A stretch of DNA of 64,000 nt from Amorphophallus konjac (taxonomy: Eukaryota > Streptophyta > Magnoliopsida > Alismatales > Araceae): the NCBI GenBank assembly GCA_022559845.1, contig CM040121.1:345314243-345378242 (forward strand), given 5' to 3'. Position numbers and translations under genes: made by a program. Below the pieces are notes generated by a model, which saw nothing but the letters and a program-made list of their open reading frames with translations, was not told the DNA's origin and searched no databases. Within the stretch, counting starts at the first letter, position 1. Each line of letters begins with the position of its first letter. This document shows positions 1 to 11,872 of the stretch, piece after piece.

Positions 1-1537
1 GTACTGTTCATATGAACTGATGAGTCGACCCTGCCTCTGAAAATGAACTGGTGAGTCGACCCTACCTATGAAAATGAACTGATGAGTCGACCCTGCCAAC
101 AGATTTGAACTAATGAGTCGACCCTGCCAATGAAAATGAACTGATGAGTTGACGCGGTGAACTGATGAGTTGACGCGGTGAACTGATGAGTTGACACGGT
201 GAACTGATGAGTTGACGCGATGAGCTGATGAGTTGACGCAATGAACTATTGAGTCGACCCAGCTAGCTCATTACGTTAACGTGATCATTAGGCTTTCACT
301 TTTGCCATCTCCACTGATAGATGGCAGCCGGAGAGGTGATTTTTAACTCCTGACAGGGTCCTCTGAACCCTGTATAATTCCCAGGAAGGGCATCCCACAG
401 TAAGGATGTCATTTCTAAAATTGTCAGGTGGCCCATAAGGCACCTCTCTTATCTAGTTTTTCCGTGTATCAAACGTTACTGGTTTCCACTCCTAGTTCAT
501 CCCTACACATCAATGCGCCCTTGGATTCCATTCCATAATTCCACCTTATATATCATACTGGTCAAACCTTGAAATTTCACATTGGGAGAGTGGATGTCAA
601 CATACATGATAAATGCTGTGCATATAGGGCCCGGTCTGGTCCTGGGGGGAGCACCCGAAGGTACTTGTGCCCATGGGAGTTTATTGACCACGGTGTTTGG
701 CATTGCACCGAAGTACTTGCTTGCTAGACTTTAGACATTCCCCTCATTCTCATGATATTACTTGATTGATTGACTTGAGACCCGCAAAAGGGTAAAAGTA
801 CTTACTTGAATGCATTATAAATAGCCAATTCCAATTATACACTTGAAACTACTTTGCTTACTATTACTAGTTTGAATAACATGTTTCTACTCAGTTACTA
901 GCTTGAATAACATGTTGCTATTCAGTTATCACTGACTTGATATCATTTACTATCACTTGCCACTGCTGCTTGAAATTGTGAAATCTATATACTCTCACTT
1001 TCTACTTCCGTCGATTTTACAATTCTTTGATATCTATCTGTCTGCATGCATAGGTTACGTACATTAAATGAATGTGTAATTCACTTAAAGCATGTTAAAA
1101 TTTAAGATGTAAATCCTACTGAGCGATTCGCTCATCTAGTTGTTTTCTAACCTTTCCAGGAAATTCAGATATCAGCCAGAACTCGGAAGGGAATGAGTCG
1201 GAGTGATGAGTGTAAAAATAGAGTTATCTTGTTATCTTGTAAATTGTACTTGTGTAAATGGTGTTATTGTAATTTCATTTATGTCAGTCATATCAAGTTA
1301 TGTCAGACGTCAGCTGTGTTAGTCCAATAATTGTAATAAGGGCTTGAAGCCTAGTAGTTGGACTTGGATATGTATGTAATTGTCATTGGGTTAGTTGTAT
1401 CAATTGTCAGCTCATCCTAATTGTATTAACTTCGAGTTAAATCCTAGTCAATTGCGCACTCTGATATTTACAGGATTGACACGATCTATATAGACGCGTC
1501 ACGCCTCCGGGTAATCTTCCACGCTCGGGGCGTGACA
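1..1537 (+). mobile_element. 3' part of a gypsy-type LTR related to F4
   Basis: The right end reads CTCGGGGCGTGACA, the same terminus as the F4 LTRs at 46467, 50917 and 55367. Internal landmarks occur in the same order as in F4: a conserved block at about 615-715 (ATATAGGGCCC, GCACCCGAA, TGCCCATGGGAG, GCATTGCACCG), a short palindrome TGAGCGATTCGCTCA near 1119, and a pyrimidine-rich AG acceptor (CTAACCTTTCCAG) near 1160. The rest has diverged, so this is a different family or an old copy. The left end lies outside the window. No tRNA-Met primer-binding site follows position 1537, so it is a solo or truncated LTR. Strand is inferred from the F4 match. Confidence 0.65.
13..265. repeat. Tandem repeat, GAACTGATGAGTCGACC units
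   Basis: About four units of roughly 34 bases (GAACTGATGAGTCGACCCTG followed by a variable spacer) pass into about six shorter units of about 22 bases (GAACTGATGAGTTGACGCGG). The core GAACTGATGAGT.GAC is kept throughout. It lies inside the LTR fragment, at a place comparable to the repeat arrays seen in the other LTR families here. Confidence 0.75.
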
Positions 1538-2200
1538 TGTAACGCCTCAAGAGTGGACCGTTACACAACCTTATCCACTAAAAGATAAGATCAACAGATG
1601 AAGAAGGTTGTAGAATAGGACTCTGTAGAATGTAACGGTCATAAGTAGGTGCATCAGAATATTGTAACGGTCGCACGATAAGCCGTCACACCTAATGGAT
1701 CAGATAAGGGATAAGCTTTGGAAGAAGCCATGGACTTTAGGACTCTGAGATGATGTAACGGTCAAAGATAGGGGCGTTAGAACACTGAGACGCTCCAGGA
1801 ATGGACCGTTAGAGACAAGGGAGTGCAAAATAAAAATGAAGGTTTGCTAAGCTTCGTTCAGCGAGAAAGAAATGAGGAACTAGACCTAACCTAGGAGAAA
1901 TGACCCATGAAATAAACCTCAAATTGACCAAGATGGCCCAATAAGAGTGAACAACTAGGAGCATCATTTAAAATGAATAGGGAGATGACCCAACTTATTG
2001 GTCATAAAACGGGTGTCAACACCCATCACGCGCCAGACCACCTCCACGACGTCCCTACCTCCCCCACCTCGCCACGGTCGCGCGCCCCGCGGAGAGAGGA
2101 GAAGAGAGGAGAGGGAACGAGAGGGAGAGAAGTAATGGCGGTGAGGAGAGAGGAAGGAGAAAGAAAGAATAAAAAGAAAAGGAAAATTGAATTTTCCTAA
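1538..2200. other. Non-coding stretch with TAACGGTC motifs
   Basis: At least five copies of TAACGGTC or its complement GACCGTTA lie in about 260 bases (near 1550, 1627, 1662, 1753 and 1803), in both orientations, so pairs can fold on each other. A related GCCGTCAC occurs near 1682. Downstream, 2040-2170 is rich in GA on the plus strand. The 75-aa open frame at 1973-2200 is low complexity and I do not call it a gene. This may be another LTR, but I could not fix its ends. Confidence 0.4.
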
Positions 2201-2554
2201 TTTTCATGAAATCTGATTTTTGGTCAGAAAATACACTAATTCAGAAAATATGGAAAAATAGTCTAAACGATCCTTGGAAAGAATGCAACGCAACTGTAGC
2301 GTCCTCGAATCGATGAACTCAATAATAAATTCTCCACTGGGTTCCGTAAATTGTATGAGAGAAAAACCCACGCGGATCGTAAAACACAACTCAGGACCCA
2401 CAAGAGTGATCCGAAACTCTCCGATAAAGATCCGAAAGACTCAGGGTCTTACAGAGAGAGAGAGGGGTCGAGGAGGTGAGGAGGTAGGGGGAAAAATTGG
2501 GAAGAGGGAATTCATTTCTAAAATTGAATAAAAGGCAAAATTTTCTTAGTGTCT

Positions 2555-2710
2555 TTTATTTAATATATTATATAAGGCATAACATAATATTCTGCCTTCT
2601 ATAAAATATATTTAATATACATAGAAGGCTGATTTTATTTTTGCCTTATAATCTAACAAATAGAAGTCATAATTTACTTCTGCCTTCTATTTTTCACCTT
2701 ATATATGTAA
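2555..2710. repeat. AT-rich nested inverted repeat
   Basis: Outer arms ATAAGGCA near 2572 and TGCCTTAT near 2644 enclose inner arms TGCCTTCTAT near 2593 and ATAGAAGGC near 2621. A second GCCTTCTAT follows near 2682. The stretch is over 75 percent A+T. It could form a long hairpin and may be a remnant of a small inverted-repeat transposon or an LTR 3' region. No target duplication was found. Confidence 0.45.
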
Positions 2711-3654
2711 ATTTATAGTAGTATTGCCATCGTCTCACAGAATAAGGAGACACGACCCATGGCACGAAAACAGCCAGCGATAAAACACACTCGACATACA
2801 CAACAAGCATCAACTTAAACAAGGAAACACAGTCCTCTCAGCTGACTGCTCCAACCATCGGCTTTAGCGCCAAGAACAACAATCGAAATTGGCACACAGA
2901 ACGCCAATGACAGCACTAGACCACAAACACAATCGAGTCAGTCCTCACTCAGACATTACATCTGATTTAAGCCGCATGCCAACTCTACCACGACAGAAGA
3001 GTACATTATAACCAACTAACAAGACCTCGGTCAACGCAATGCTAAATTAGACTCACAGGGAACTCCTCCCAAGTTGAACAAGAACCACAAACAAACAAAC
3101 AAAAACACCTGCAGAATCCCGGCTTCGTTCTCAACACAGAACCACATGACACAACTGCAAGTTGGGTCACATCAAGGCATAATTACAACTGAACAAATGG
3201 CTAAAATATACTAACCGCTCACAGCTCACCAACAAAAACCCACAAACAATCTTGGAGAATGCATCTCGAGGACCACGATCCGTCCCGAGAGCACAACTCC
3301 CAAGAAATATAGAAGAAAGAAAGGGTACTCAACCAGCATATACGCCGACAGATTTCCCTAATTCTCGAACCTTCCAGGGCTTCCCCCGACTTGAGAATAC
3401 GTTCTCTTTCCTATTGTACTGTACTTTGGTTGGACTGGACTCTGTTAGTTTTAATTGTTAAAGAAAAAGTAATTTTATTTCTGCTATTTTAGCAATCCTA
3501 ATCATTAAAATTTGGTTGATTATTGCTTTATCTGGAAGTTCAATGTACTCTCACATACCTTTCTATCCCTTCAGAGCTTTTCCGCTCTTGGGAGGCCTCG
3601 TAGGTTCCAAGTGGTATCGGGTTTACCCGGTATCCGGAGTCTGGGTCGTCACAC
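2711..3654 (-). mobile_element. Probable LTR fragment, minus strand, starting at 3654
   Basis: Read on the minus strand, the sequence starts TGTGACGACCCAGACTCC directly after the end of the gypsy gag remnant, which is how an LTR would start. The region lacks any credible reading frame. The other end and a target duplication were not found, so the left boundary is arbitrary. It may be the LTR of a further element that removed or displaced the pol genes of the gypsy element to its right. Confidence 0.35.
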
Positions 3655-5118
3655 TTGCTGCTGCTGCTTGCTGCGGAGATATAGAATAGCCTTGTGAATT
3701 GCAGACCAATCATTCCTCTTTTAATCTTCCAGGTCATAAATGTAATCCCAGAACTCGGGGCAATCCTCAACCAAGTGCCCTTGCTGGTGATGATAATCAC
3801 AAAACTGAAGCAAATTCCCTACCGTGGGTCGACAAGGCACAATCGGAGGGAGCGGCAACACATGGGTGGCCATCAAAGCCCTAAAAATATCTGTAAAACA
3901 CTCCAGCAACGGAGGACGTGGAGCCCGCTTCGGGCAAGGCGGATGCCGAGGGATATGAGATGGTGGTTGTGGAGACAGAAGTGTAGGTTGCATAGGCAAT
4001 GACTCGTGGTGACTAGAAGGACTAGGCGAAGACGCATGCAAAGTGGAGTGGGAAGATATGTAGACGGCATCCACCTGCTCGGGATACGGTGTTTCCTTGA
4101 TCGGAGGGGGAGACACGGGTGGATATGCGGGAGCGGAGGGCTGACCATGGATGGCAAAAGGTTTACTCATGGAGTGTTGATAGGGAAAAGATTGGTATGT
4201 GGAGGGTGGACTCACAAAGGGATATGTGGTAGAAGGCTAACTCTTGGAGGGTGCATAAGGGGTATAGGAGGATGGCGAGGTGTATGTTGATGTAGTAGGT
4301 GAAGAAGACTCGGGGTCAAGGGAACCTTGGAATTGTTGGTGAACAAAGCGGGCTCAGCTATATAAATGTTGCCATGAGGTAACGTCGTTACAGGCTAAGA
4401 TGAAGTGATACTCGGGCGTTGAATTCGAAATAAGCATTTTAATTTGCTCTTGCTCCGGAATATGTCCCAGGACTTGCGCGGCAAGGCAACGCCAGCGGTC
4501 GGTAAAGGTAGAGAACTCCTCCTCGGGCTTCATCTTCTCATGGGCCAAATGCACAACAGAAAACCTGGGCCCAACCAGGTCTTGAAACTGCTGAATGAAT
4601 CTTTCTTGGACGGCTTAAAAATTCACGATCTACTCTTGCAGAAGAGAGAAGAACTAATCCAGAGCTGGACCTTCTAATGACAAACCAAATAGATAAGCCA
4701 TCAAGTGTTGGTCATGTCAAAACTGGGCCGACTCATAGACAAACCCTTCAAGTGCACATAGGAGTCACCGACTCCACCATAGCGGCGATATGTGGGAATT
4801 TTTGAAGGTGACGGAAGATGGTGACCTTGAAATGCAAAGGGGACACTTAAGGAGGACTTGGGATCGATTCGACATTGAAGTTCATCAAGTTGGCGTTGGG
4901 TTCGAGCAATGATCTTCGGGGTAGTGAGAGATTGAGAATAATGCTGGCCAACTTGAGCAAGAGATTGTGAAATTCGACCAGGATTGGAATAGTGGGCCGG
5001 ATGAGAGGATCCGAACTGAGAAGAAGAAAGAAAGCCCGTTCCGGGAGTGGGAGGATATGTGGGCCTGGAAGGAGCATTGGAATGTGGACCCATTGGGCTA
5101 GCAGCTTGAACAGGTGAA
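3655..5118 (-). pseudogene. Ty3/gypsy gag, C-terminal part, degraded
   Basis: This is a structural (Gag) protein of a Ty3/gypsy retrotransposon. Minus-strand translation shows a Pro/Ser-rich stretch (5107-4900). A Retrotrans_gag-like core follows at about 4700-4354, with the typical run MKPEEEFSTFTDRWR then PEQEQIKMLI. A Pro/Ser-rich linker leads to a C-terminal knuckle-like motif CDYHHQQGHLVEDC near 3785-3740. The frame ends at a TAA at 3721. A frameshift lies between about 4700 and 4554, and further stops lie near 4354 and 4216, so it is dead. The N-terminal 118 codons are at 62370-62016, on the far side of the F1 array. The two parts are in the same codon phase. No protease or polymerase follows. 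Confidence 0.75.
5114..5118. repeat. Left target-site duplication of the F1 array
   Basis: GTGAA directly abuts the first F1 LTR base. The matching right copy is GAGAA at 62016-62020. One mismatch in five is acceptable for an old insertion. Removing the insert and one copy keeps the gypsy gag frame. Confidence 0.6.
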
Positions 5119-7500
5119 TGTTGGCCCAGATTAGATGGCGGACAAGAAGGGGGGTTTAATTGTCCCCCAGACGTGATGGAAGGTTTTAAAAACAACTAAA
5201 TTACTTGCAGCGGAATTAAACTAACTATGTTAAAAAAACTAATTTAAAGTGAGATAAAGGTTCACTTAATCTAACGGATCTCACACGAAAAGCCTAAGCA
5301 ACCAACAATGAACTAATTCTGATAATAGATAGCAGAGCCAGCGAAGTGTGATGGTGTAGTGAATAAAAACCTGTAAAGTAGCATGTGAACGGAGATAGGA
5401 GAAATGGACAAACACACAGGAAAACCACATGTAACACGGAGATTTTTAGGTGGTTTGGGACCACGACGGATTCCCTACGTCCCCTTCTCACCGAAACCCG
5501 GTGAGGCTTCACTAACATGCTACAAACTATAGCAACCACGGGGACGAACCCCCAACACCACACACACATGCTGCTCCTACAGCAATCTGCACATATGGGG
5601 CCTAGCCCTAGAACGCTGCCACCGCAGCACACACCCACACACTCGGGGAACTCACCGTGCACTAAAACTTCACACGGAGACGCAGCTCCGTATATACACA
5701 CAAGATATTTGAGGTCAGAAAATAAAAATAAGTTCACTACATGTCCAAGGTGAAGATAAATTATGTAACAATCACCGAAATAAACATAGAGAGGATGTAG
5801 AAATATCTCCTTGACAAGTAGAGGCCGGCCAAATATGTCTTCCTTGAAGCTTGTGAAGGTGGAGGTCGATTTTTAGAAGAGGGGAACCCGGACTAGCTCC
5901 TCTTTGAAGTTCAAGCCTTGTTGAAGCATCAACACTTGAAGATGCATGAAGATCTACAAGTTCCTAACTCAAATCAACCCTGCAATAGGAAGGAAATGAA
6001 TTAGCACTCAAAACCCTCTCTTCCGCTCCCACCTGCGGCCTTGCCCTTCTCTTCTATGTTCTTCCAAATCTGAAATCGCATAACCTATTTAGCAGCAGAT
6101 AAAATAGATCAATTAACAATTAAGCCCATGCTAAAACCCTTCCAAAGCCCCTCTAGGATATGTAGGAGAACCCTAAGGCCAAAGGGGTCAAGTAAGGGAC
6201 ATAATAGATTGGGTTTGATAAGGTTTGAAGGGCTTACAGAAAACCTGATCTAGTTCGCCCAGAAGAAGTGTCGACTCTCAGCTCGACACTTTCTTCACTG
6301 GGTGCTACCTGCGATGAAGAAAAAACAACTTAGGCAATAAGTGTCGACTCTCAGAGTCGACACTTTTTACTTGAGGTTCTGCCTGCTACAAGAACAACAC
6401 ACAGGCCAAAAAGTGTCGACTCACAGAGTCGACACTTTCTGCCTAGTTTAGCAGAGAGAAATAAGTGTCGACTTTGTGAGTCGACACTTTTACTGCCATG
6501 AACGAAAATGCATTAAACTCAATTGAAAACCCAATTTCCTCGTTCAAACATTAAAATCAAATAACCATGCATTGAAACAAAGTATTGGCATGTTTTAAAC
6601 CACATTCCAACAAATGGTTATTTGAATGGGTTAAACACTTGCAATTCCATTTCAACAAATTTAGAATGGTCTTCATTAAGGTTTATAAAGCAAAGCTCAA
6701 GCAAAACCTTCAAAAGACCCAATTGAAAGCTCAAATTTCCTCAAACTCATGGCATGCATTGAAATGTTTTAGATCCATCATCCCAGCTGATTTCCATCTC
6801 AAGAACACAAGGACAATATTGCATGATTCACATTCAAGGTTAATCAAATTTTCCCATAGGTAATCCATGTTTCACAAATAAAAGATGAGTTGGACTTGCC
6901 ATTTGATCTGAGTTCAACATGCATTTCAACATACAAAAGCTCATCAAGTTTCATGCAACATCCATCCATTACAATATACAATTATCTTAGGATCAATATG
7001 TAAAGGCTGCATGTGAAGGATTGATTCAGAACAAGGTGGCTGGAACACAACACAGGTCGACCTGCTATTTGAATATGTCGATGCACTTGAAGAAGCAACC
7101 TGTGGATAGGTCGATGCACATTACGAAACAACCTATAAGCAGGTCGATGCACATGAAGAAGAAACCTGTGGACATGTCGATGCACATTATGAAACAACCT
7201 ATTTGTAGGTTGATGCACATGATGAATTCAGATGCTGAATGATGAGCATAACCTCATGGATTGAAATCCAAATCAGACTAGCTTCTTAAAGACCTTTATG
7301 CAGCACTTATGCAGACAATAAACCGAGGTCTTTAAACAGAGTGTACAAATCCATGCAAAGCTTATTTAACCTTTGAAGTAAAGCAACTAGCATCATTAAG
7401 CACACACGATTGTCACTTCTACACACACGCAAAGCACACAATATTTTGTTATCATCAAAACCATTACCAAAGACAAAGAGTGAACGCAACGAACCCAACA
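5119..7500 (-). mobile_element. F1 LTR a (leftmost, 3' LTR)
   Basis: It begins TGTTGGCCCAGATTAG and ends GAACCCAACA, followed by the polypurine tract. It contains a palindrome array at 6265-6490, a GGTCGATGCAC repeat at about 7050-7225 and the leader hairpin near 5490-5512. The TATA-like box seen in the other copies (CTATATAG) is changed to CTATTTAG near 6087. This copy is flanked on the left by gypsy gag sequence, not by a primer-binding site, so it is the outer LTR of the array. Confidence 0.8.
6265..6490. repeat. Four GTGTCGAC palindromes in F1 LTR a
   Basis: Near-perfect palindromes of about 27 bases. Arms AAGTGTCGACTC and GAGTCGACACTT are separated by 1-5 bases; copies lie at 6265-6291, 6339-6365, 6410-6438 and 6463-6489. 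The same array recurs in LTR b, c and d. On the transcribed (minus) strand it lies upstream of the TATA box. Confidence 0.85.
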
Positions 7501-7792
7501 ATCTTCCCCTTTTTAATGATGACAAAATATTGTGGCCACCCCAAAACTCTCTCCCCCTTTGGCATTATCACAAAGTGGGGGTCTAGGGGAACAGATGTGA
7601 AATTTCCTCATGAATAAGATGAAATTAAAAAGCAATGGCGCAAGAACCCAGAAATTTACCTACCATGAAGAGAAGGTGTGTGAAATATATGCAATATGCA
7701 AGATGACTGAAATGTATTTATGTTCTCAATTTTTGAACTGTATGCAGAATGTACGACCGAGCTATGCAAAAAAGTATGACTAAACTGAGCTA
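7501..7792 (-). mobile_element. F1 internal a, 3' end, cut by F2
   Basis: This holds the 3' polypurine tract (plus strand ATCTTCCCCTTTTTAATGAT) and a second tract, TCTCCCCCTTTGGC, near 7550. The sequence matches 37453-37745 of internal b and stops at ACTGAGCTA, where F2 was inserted. It continues after F2 at 31410. No gene. Confidence 0.8.
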
Positions 7793-10065
7793 TGTTGGGT
7801 CCCACAGTGTAGTGGCACGGATCTGGAGGGGGGTGAATAGATCCCTCTCTTTTAAAAATTAAATCCAATTGAGCAACTAAAATGCCTCTCAATCTAACCT
7901 CACCAAACGTAAGCAATGGACAAGATCACACACAGAGAATTAGCAAATTTAACTAACTGTATACATGGACAAGTCTAGCATCGATGAGCAACATGATAAG
8001 CAATCCATCCTGTGAATGGTGATAGAAGATAGGGAGCACACACACAACCAATCACAAGTGCACAGTGATTTTTTAGGTGGTTCGGGACAACGATGGGTAC
8101 CCTACGTCCACCCCTCACCACCTAGGTGAGGCTTCACTAAAATGCGACTCAATGTAGCACACGGGGATGAACCCCAATACACCACATGCTACACGACGGC
8201 AGTAAACCACACACATGAGCACGAAGCTCAACATGCTACTATGTGGCACTCACATGATGGTGAACCCTCAACACGGTGCTCAGCACCACACACTCACACT
8301 AAGACGGGGAACATACCCCAACAATGAATCCACACTCGGAGACACCACTTTGAACACACACACAATCATTTTCAGTTTAAGAGATGAACGCAGATATACA
8401 ACGCAAGAGCAATAATCATTAACTAAACAAGGAATGACAGTAAATAGGGACAGGGATTGGTTCAGTAGAATCCTGGTCGGAAGATGATGGAGTTGATTTC
8501 TTCGATGACTTGGCTTCTTCTTCTTTTCACTCAATCGGTGGTTGACCCACGCTGCAGATTACTTAACAGGTTCCTTGTTCCAACTTGTAGGGTGGACGAC
8601 CTCACGTTCTTCCTCAACTCAACCCGTCTTCAGCTCTTCGATGGTTTGAAGGAGATGCAGCCTTGATCAGTTCAGCAAGATAGCTTCAGCAAGGTGGAGG
8701 ATGATCATCTTCGGCCTTGAATCCCGTTTACCACACCATGAATGGAGGAAGGAGCAGCTACGTTCTCGTCTCCCTGCAAAACCCCCAAAAATAGATAGAA
8801 CATAAAACCCTTTTTCTCTCTTTTTTCGATACAAACCCTATCCTATGCAATAAATACATCAGAGAATGAGGGGCCACGTGGAGGGGATATTTCCCTATTG
8901 GCCAGTCAAAGAAGGGGACTCAAAGAGAGGATCGATCTAGGGCATCGGCCGCCGCACGAACCGGTAATTTTTTCGGTCGCCGGAAAGTGTCAACTCTGTC
9001 GACTCACAGAGTCAACACTCGTGGCCGGTCAAGGCTTGAAACCCAGCCAAATAGAATGAGGCGAATAAAGTGTCAACTTATGAAGTCGACACAATCAGCC
9101 TACTGCGTTAAGAAATGCCCAGACAGAATGCCCTGGAAAAAATGTCGACTCTGTGAGTCAACATTTGTACTCGGGGTGAGTCTGATAAACACAAGATAGA
9201 ACTGCCTGATAAAAAGGTCGACTCATGGAGTCAACTTTTTATCTCACAGTTCGAAAGCATAAGAGGCCAGGCTTAAAAGCTTATGGACCCGGGACAAAGT
9301 GTCGACTTATGGAGTCGACACTTTTCCGGACATAAGCGGAGTTAATAAAACACACAAGGGGGGTTAGTAAGAGACAAGAGACATTAAAGACTAATGCATG
9401 TATGGAAGAATTAAGTATAATCTACCCCAAATCATAGACATACCAAGTAGAGATTGATAGGGAATTACCTTGGGATTTGTTCATCCAATCTACGCAATAA
9501 TCCTCCTCCAACCATTCAAACCAAAAAACTTACCATTTTGATGGTCCACAACTCATGTGAAGATCCAATTGGAAGGCTGCCAATATGGTCTTCATGTTCA
9601 TTGCCATTCGATATGCCTGTCACCATTACACACTGGAAGTTAGTCTTCCATGTCATTCAATTTCTGAAAACTAAAATCTAGCTCTCATTAATCACTCAAT
9701 TTCACACATTGAGATCCTGCATATCAAATGTTAAGTGAATCAATTGACTCAAACATAAATTGAATCAACCAAAACCACAGTAGGATAATTCCATTCAATT
9801 GGCTTGAATCACACCCAGTCTTCATCGCTCCCTGTACAAATGCCAACACAATGTCAGTCTAATTCGGCATTAAATTCTTGAAGTAACGGCATCCTATTCA
9901 ACTATTGCAAAGATATGGGAATGCGCTTCATTCAACCATATGGAGATTAAAGTAAATCATTTCTCATCCACAAACCACATATCCATTTATTTACATGAAA
10001 CACAAACACATGGTATTTAATCATCATCAAAATTCTTTAACACACGATTGTGCACGGGGTTAACA
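7793..10065 (-). mobile_element. F2 left LTR (3' LTR)
   Basis: It begins TGTTGGGTCCCACAG and ends GGGGTTAACA, then the polypurine tract follows. Length is 2273 bases. It carries the leader hairpin at 8113-8131, a TATA-like AATAAATA at 8849-8856 and the palindrome array at 9068-9325. It is recognisable along its whole length in the right LTR. Confidence 0.85.
9068..9325. repeat. GTCGAC palindrome array in F2 left LTR
   Basis: Four palindromes lie at about 9068-9092, 9140-9166, 9212-9239 and 9296-9325. Their cores are variants of GTCGACTC-NNN-GAGTCGAC, one spelled AATGTCGACT-CTG. A fifth, degenerate one lies near 8987-9018. The core is the same as in F1 although the surrounding LTR sequence differs. 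Confidence 0.8.
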
Positions 10066-10675
10066 ATCTCCCCCTTTTTGATGATGACAAATACTATGTG
10101 CAACTAGGCAAAATAGACTCGACGAATAACATGTGTCTCAAGGAATTTCAATTCACATCAAGCATCCTAGACATGAACTCATGTTTAACAATCCAATCAC
10201 ATTCATTCTAGAAATGCAATCCTTACCCATTGAATTAAATTCACCAAATTGTGGTTCATTGGATAGCTCTTTCATCAAAAGGAATTAATGCATTCATTCA
10301 TCAACAGAAAATTAAGACATCCAATTCACAAGCCATATCAAGCAATCCATATCCAAAAAGAATTACATTTCCAATACTCATGTTCCCACAAAATATCACT
10401 TAATCATCAACCATGTCCACAAGTAACATTTAATCATCAAGATACCAAAGTATCACTTAATGTCAGCCCTGTCCACACAAAAAAACATTTAACACATGAT
10501 ACCAATTGTCATAATACCAACACATCACAAAACCAACACATAACATCCACACAAGACACAAGGCCAAGGCACACAAGGCCAAGGCTGCACATACATTCTC
10601 CCCCTTTGTCATCAACAAAAAGGAGTGGAAGGGGAGAGTCAATTAGCTTGGAGTCATAGATCAAAGATCAAAGCC
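10066..10675 (-). other. F2 3' internal non-coding region with polypurine tracts
   Basis: The polypurine tract next to the LTR is at 10066-10085 (plus ATCTCCCCCTTTTTGATGAT). A second copy, TCTCCCCCTTTGTC, is near 10597, just after the 3' end of the extra ORF. Between them the sequence is AT-rich with short CATTTAATCATCAA-like repeats near 10420-10490. The 123-codon plus-strand frame at 10288 is antisense to the element and low complexity; I do not call it a gene. Confidence 0.6.
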
Positions 10676-11872
10676 TCAAGGAGAGGTAGGAGGTGTTGGT
10701 TGGCGCCGGAGAAAATCAGATAGATCATCAAATTTGGAGTTTTGAATTCCCAGAGCAGTGTGGAGGGAATCAATGGAATCGGCCATAGCAGCAAACTTCT
10801 GAAGGTATGTTTCATGATGGAGCTTCAAATCTTTGACTTCCTTTGTGAGCACATCCACTGATTCTTTTACATTGCATACTTCATTACTTAGTTCATCAAT
10901 TTTGGTGTGCAGTGATGTATCCGCTGAAGATGCAGGCTGTGAGACTCTGGTTCTTCTGATAGGTTCTTCTTGTTCTTCACCTTCACTTTGATCAGAACCC
11001 GCTGCAGGGACTTTGCCTTTCTTTGAGCGAGGAGTATGAACTAGAGCTCCATTTCTCAGTTCATAGCCCATATTGCTACAGATTGATGGGATAGTGTAAA
11101 TGTCAGCATCCCTAATTGGATGACTGACTTGTCTGCTCAAGTCAACATGCAAGTATTGAAAGATTAGGGTTAAAGCTGCACCATAAGGCAAATTTCTATT
11201 CTTGGATTTCTTGCAGCTGGTTATATATTCCATCATCACTTCCGGGAAGTTAACTGGTTCTCCACTCATGATCTGAACAAATAGGAATTTATGCCTATCA
11301 GTGACTTGTTCCCTTGACCCGGATCTAGGCAGTAAGATGGTGGTCATCATGTGATGTAATATTCTTTCAAGAGGTGAAAATTCGTTTGCATTTAACTTGG
11401 GCACACAACCTTCTGCTACTGCCTCATCAGTCATAAGTTCATACGCAAGCTCTTCAGAATATATGGCTTCCTCATAAATCATCCCAGTATCATAAGGCAT
11501 ATTGAGGGCCTTTCCAATTAATTGAGCAGTCAATGGAATAGGGTGCCCATCCAGTTCTGAGTACAGTTCATCATTTTTCACAACCATGTTTCCATAAAAC
11601 TGATGCACTAGGGAATGATAAACTCTCCTGTGTTCTGACATGGAGGGAATCAAGTTGGGCTACTTCTTTAACAGTTCAACTAACTTTGGTAGATCAGTTT
11701 CAATACTCCTAAAATCAACAGCACGAGGACGCAATACCTTTCTTTCAACCAGCGTCTTTGTCTCAGCAGCTCTTTTCTTTCTCTGAGCCTGGGCTTCTTT
11801 ATCTTTGCGCCGTAGCTCCATTTGGATGCGGGATTCCTCTCTTTCTTACACTGATCTCTTCTTGGGCGCCAT
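10676..11872 (-). pseudogene. Transposase_32-like plant transposon protein, two in-frame stops
   Basis: One minus-strand frame runs 399 codons from the ATG at 11872 (MAPKKRS) to the stop at 10676. It is broken by a TAA at codon 9 and a TAG about 73 codons in. The last 325 codons are open. The N-terminus is basic and charged. The middle (HSLVHQFYGNM to GKALNMPY, then LERILHHMMTTILLP and LPYGAALTLIFQYLHVDL) resembles the 'putative plant transposon protein' family (Transposase_32), whose function is unknown despite the name. After a charged hinge (GSDQSEGEEQEEP) comes a coiled coil (HTKIDELSNEV through FDDLSDFLRR). It sits between gag and the 3' LTR, where some Sireviruses carry an env-like ORF. 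Family assignment is from memory of its pattern. Confidence 0.65.

Noticed and set aside
5294..5737. Cys-rich frame of 100-147 codons present in all four F1 LTRs (minus strand)
   Set aside because: Length and ends vary between copies, and the conserved part coincides with the leader hairpin block. Conservation is better explained by nucleic-acid structure or common descent.
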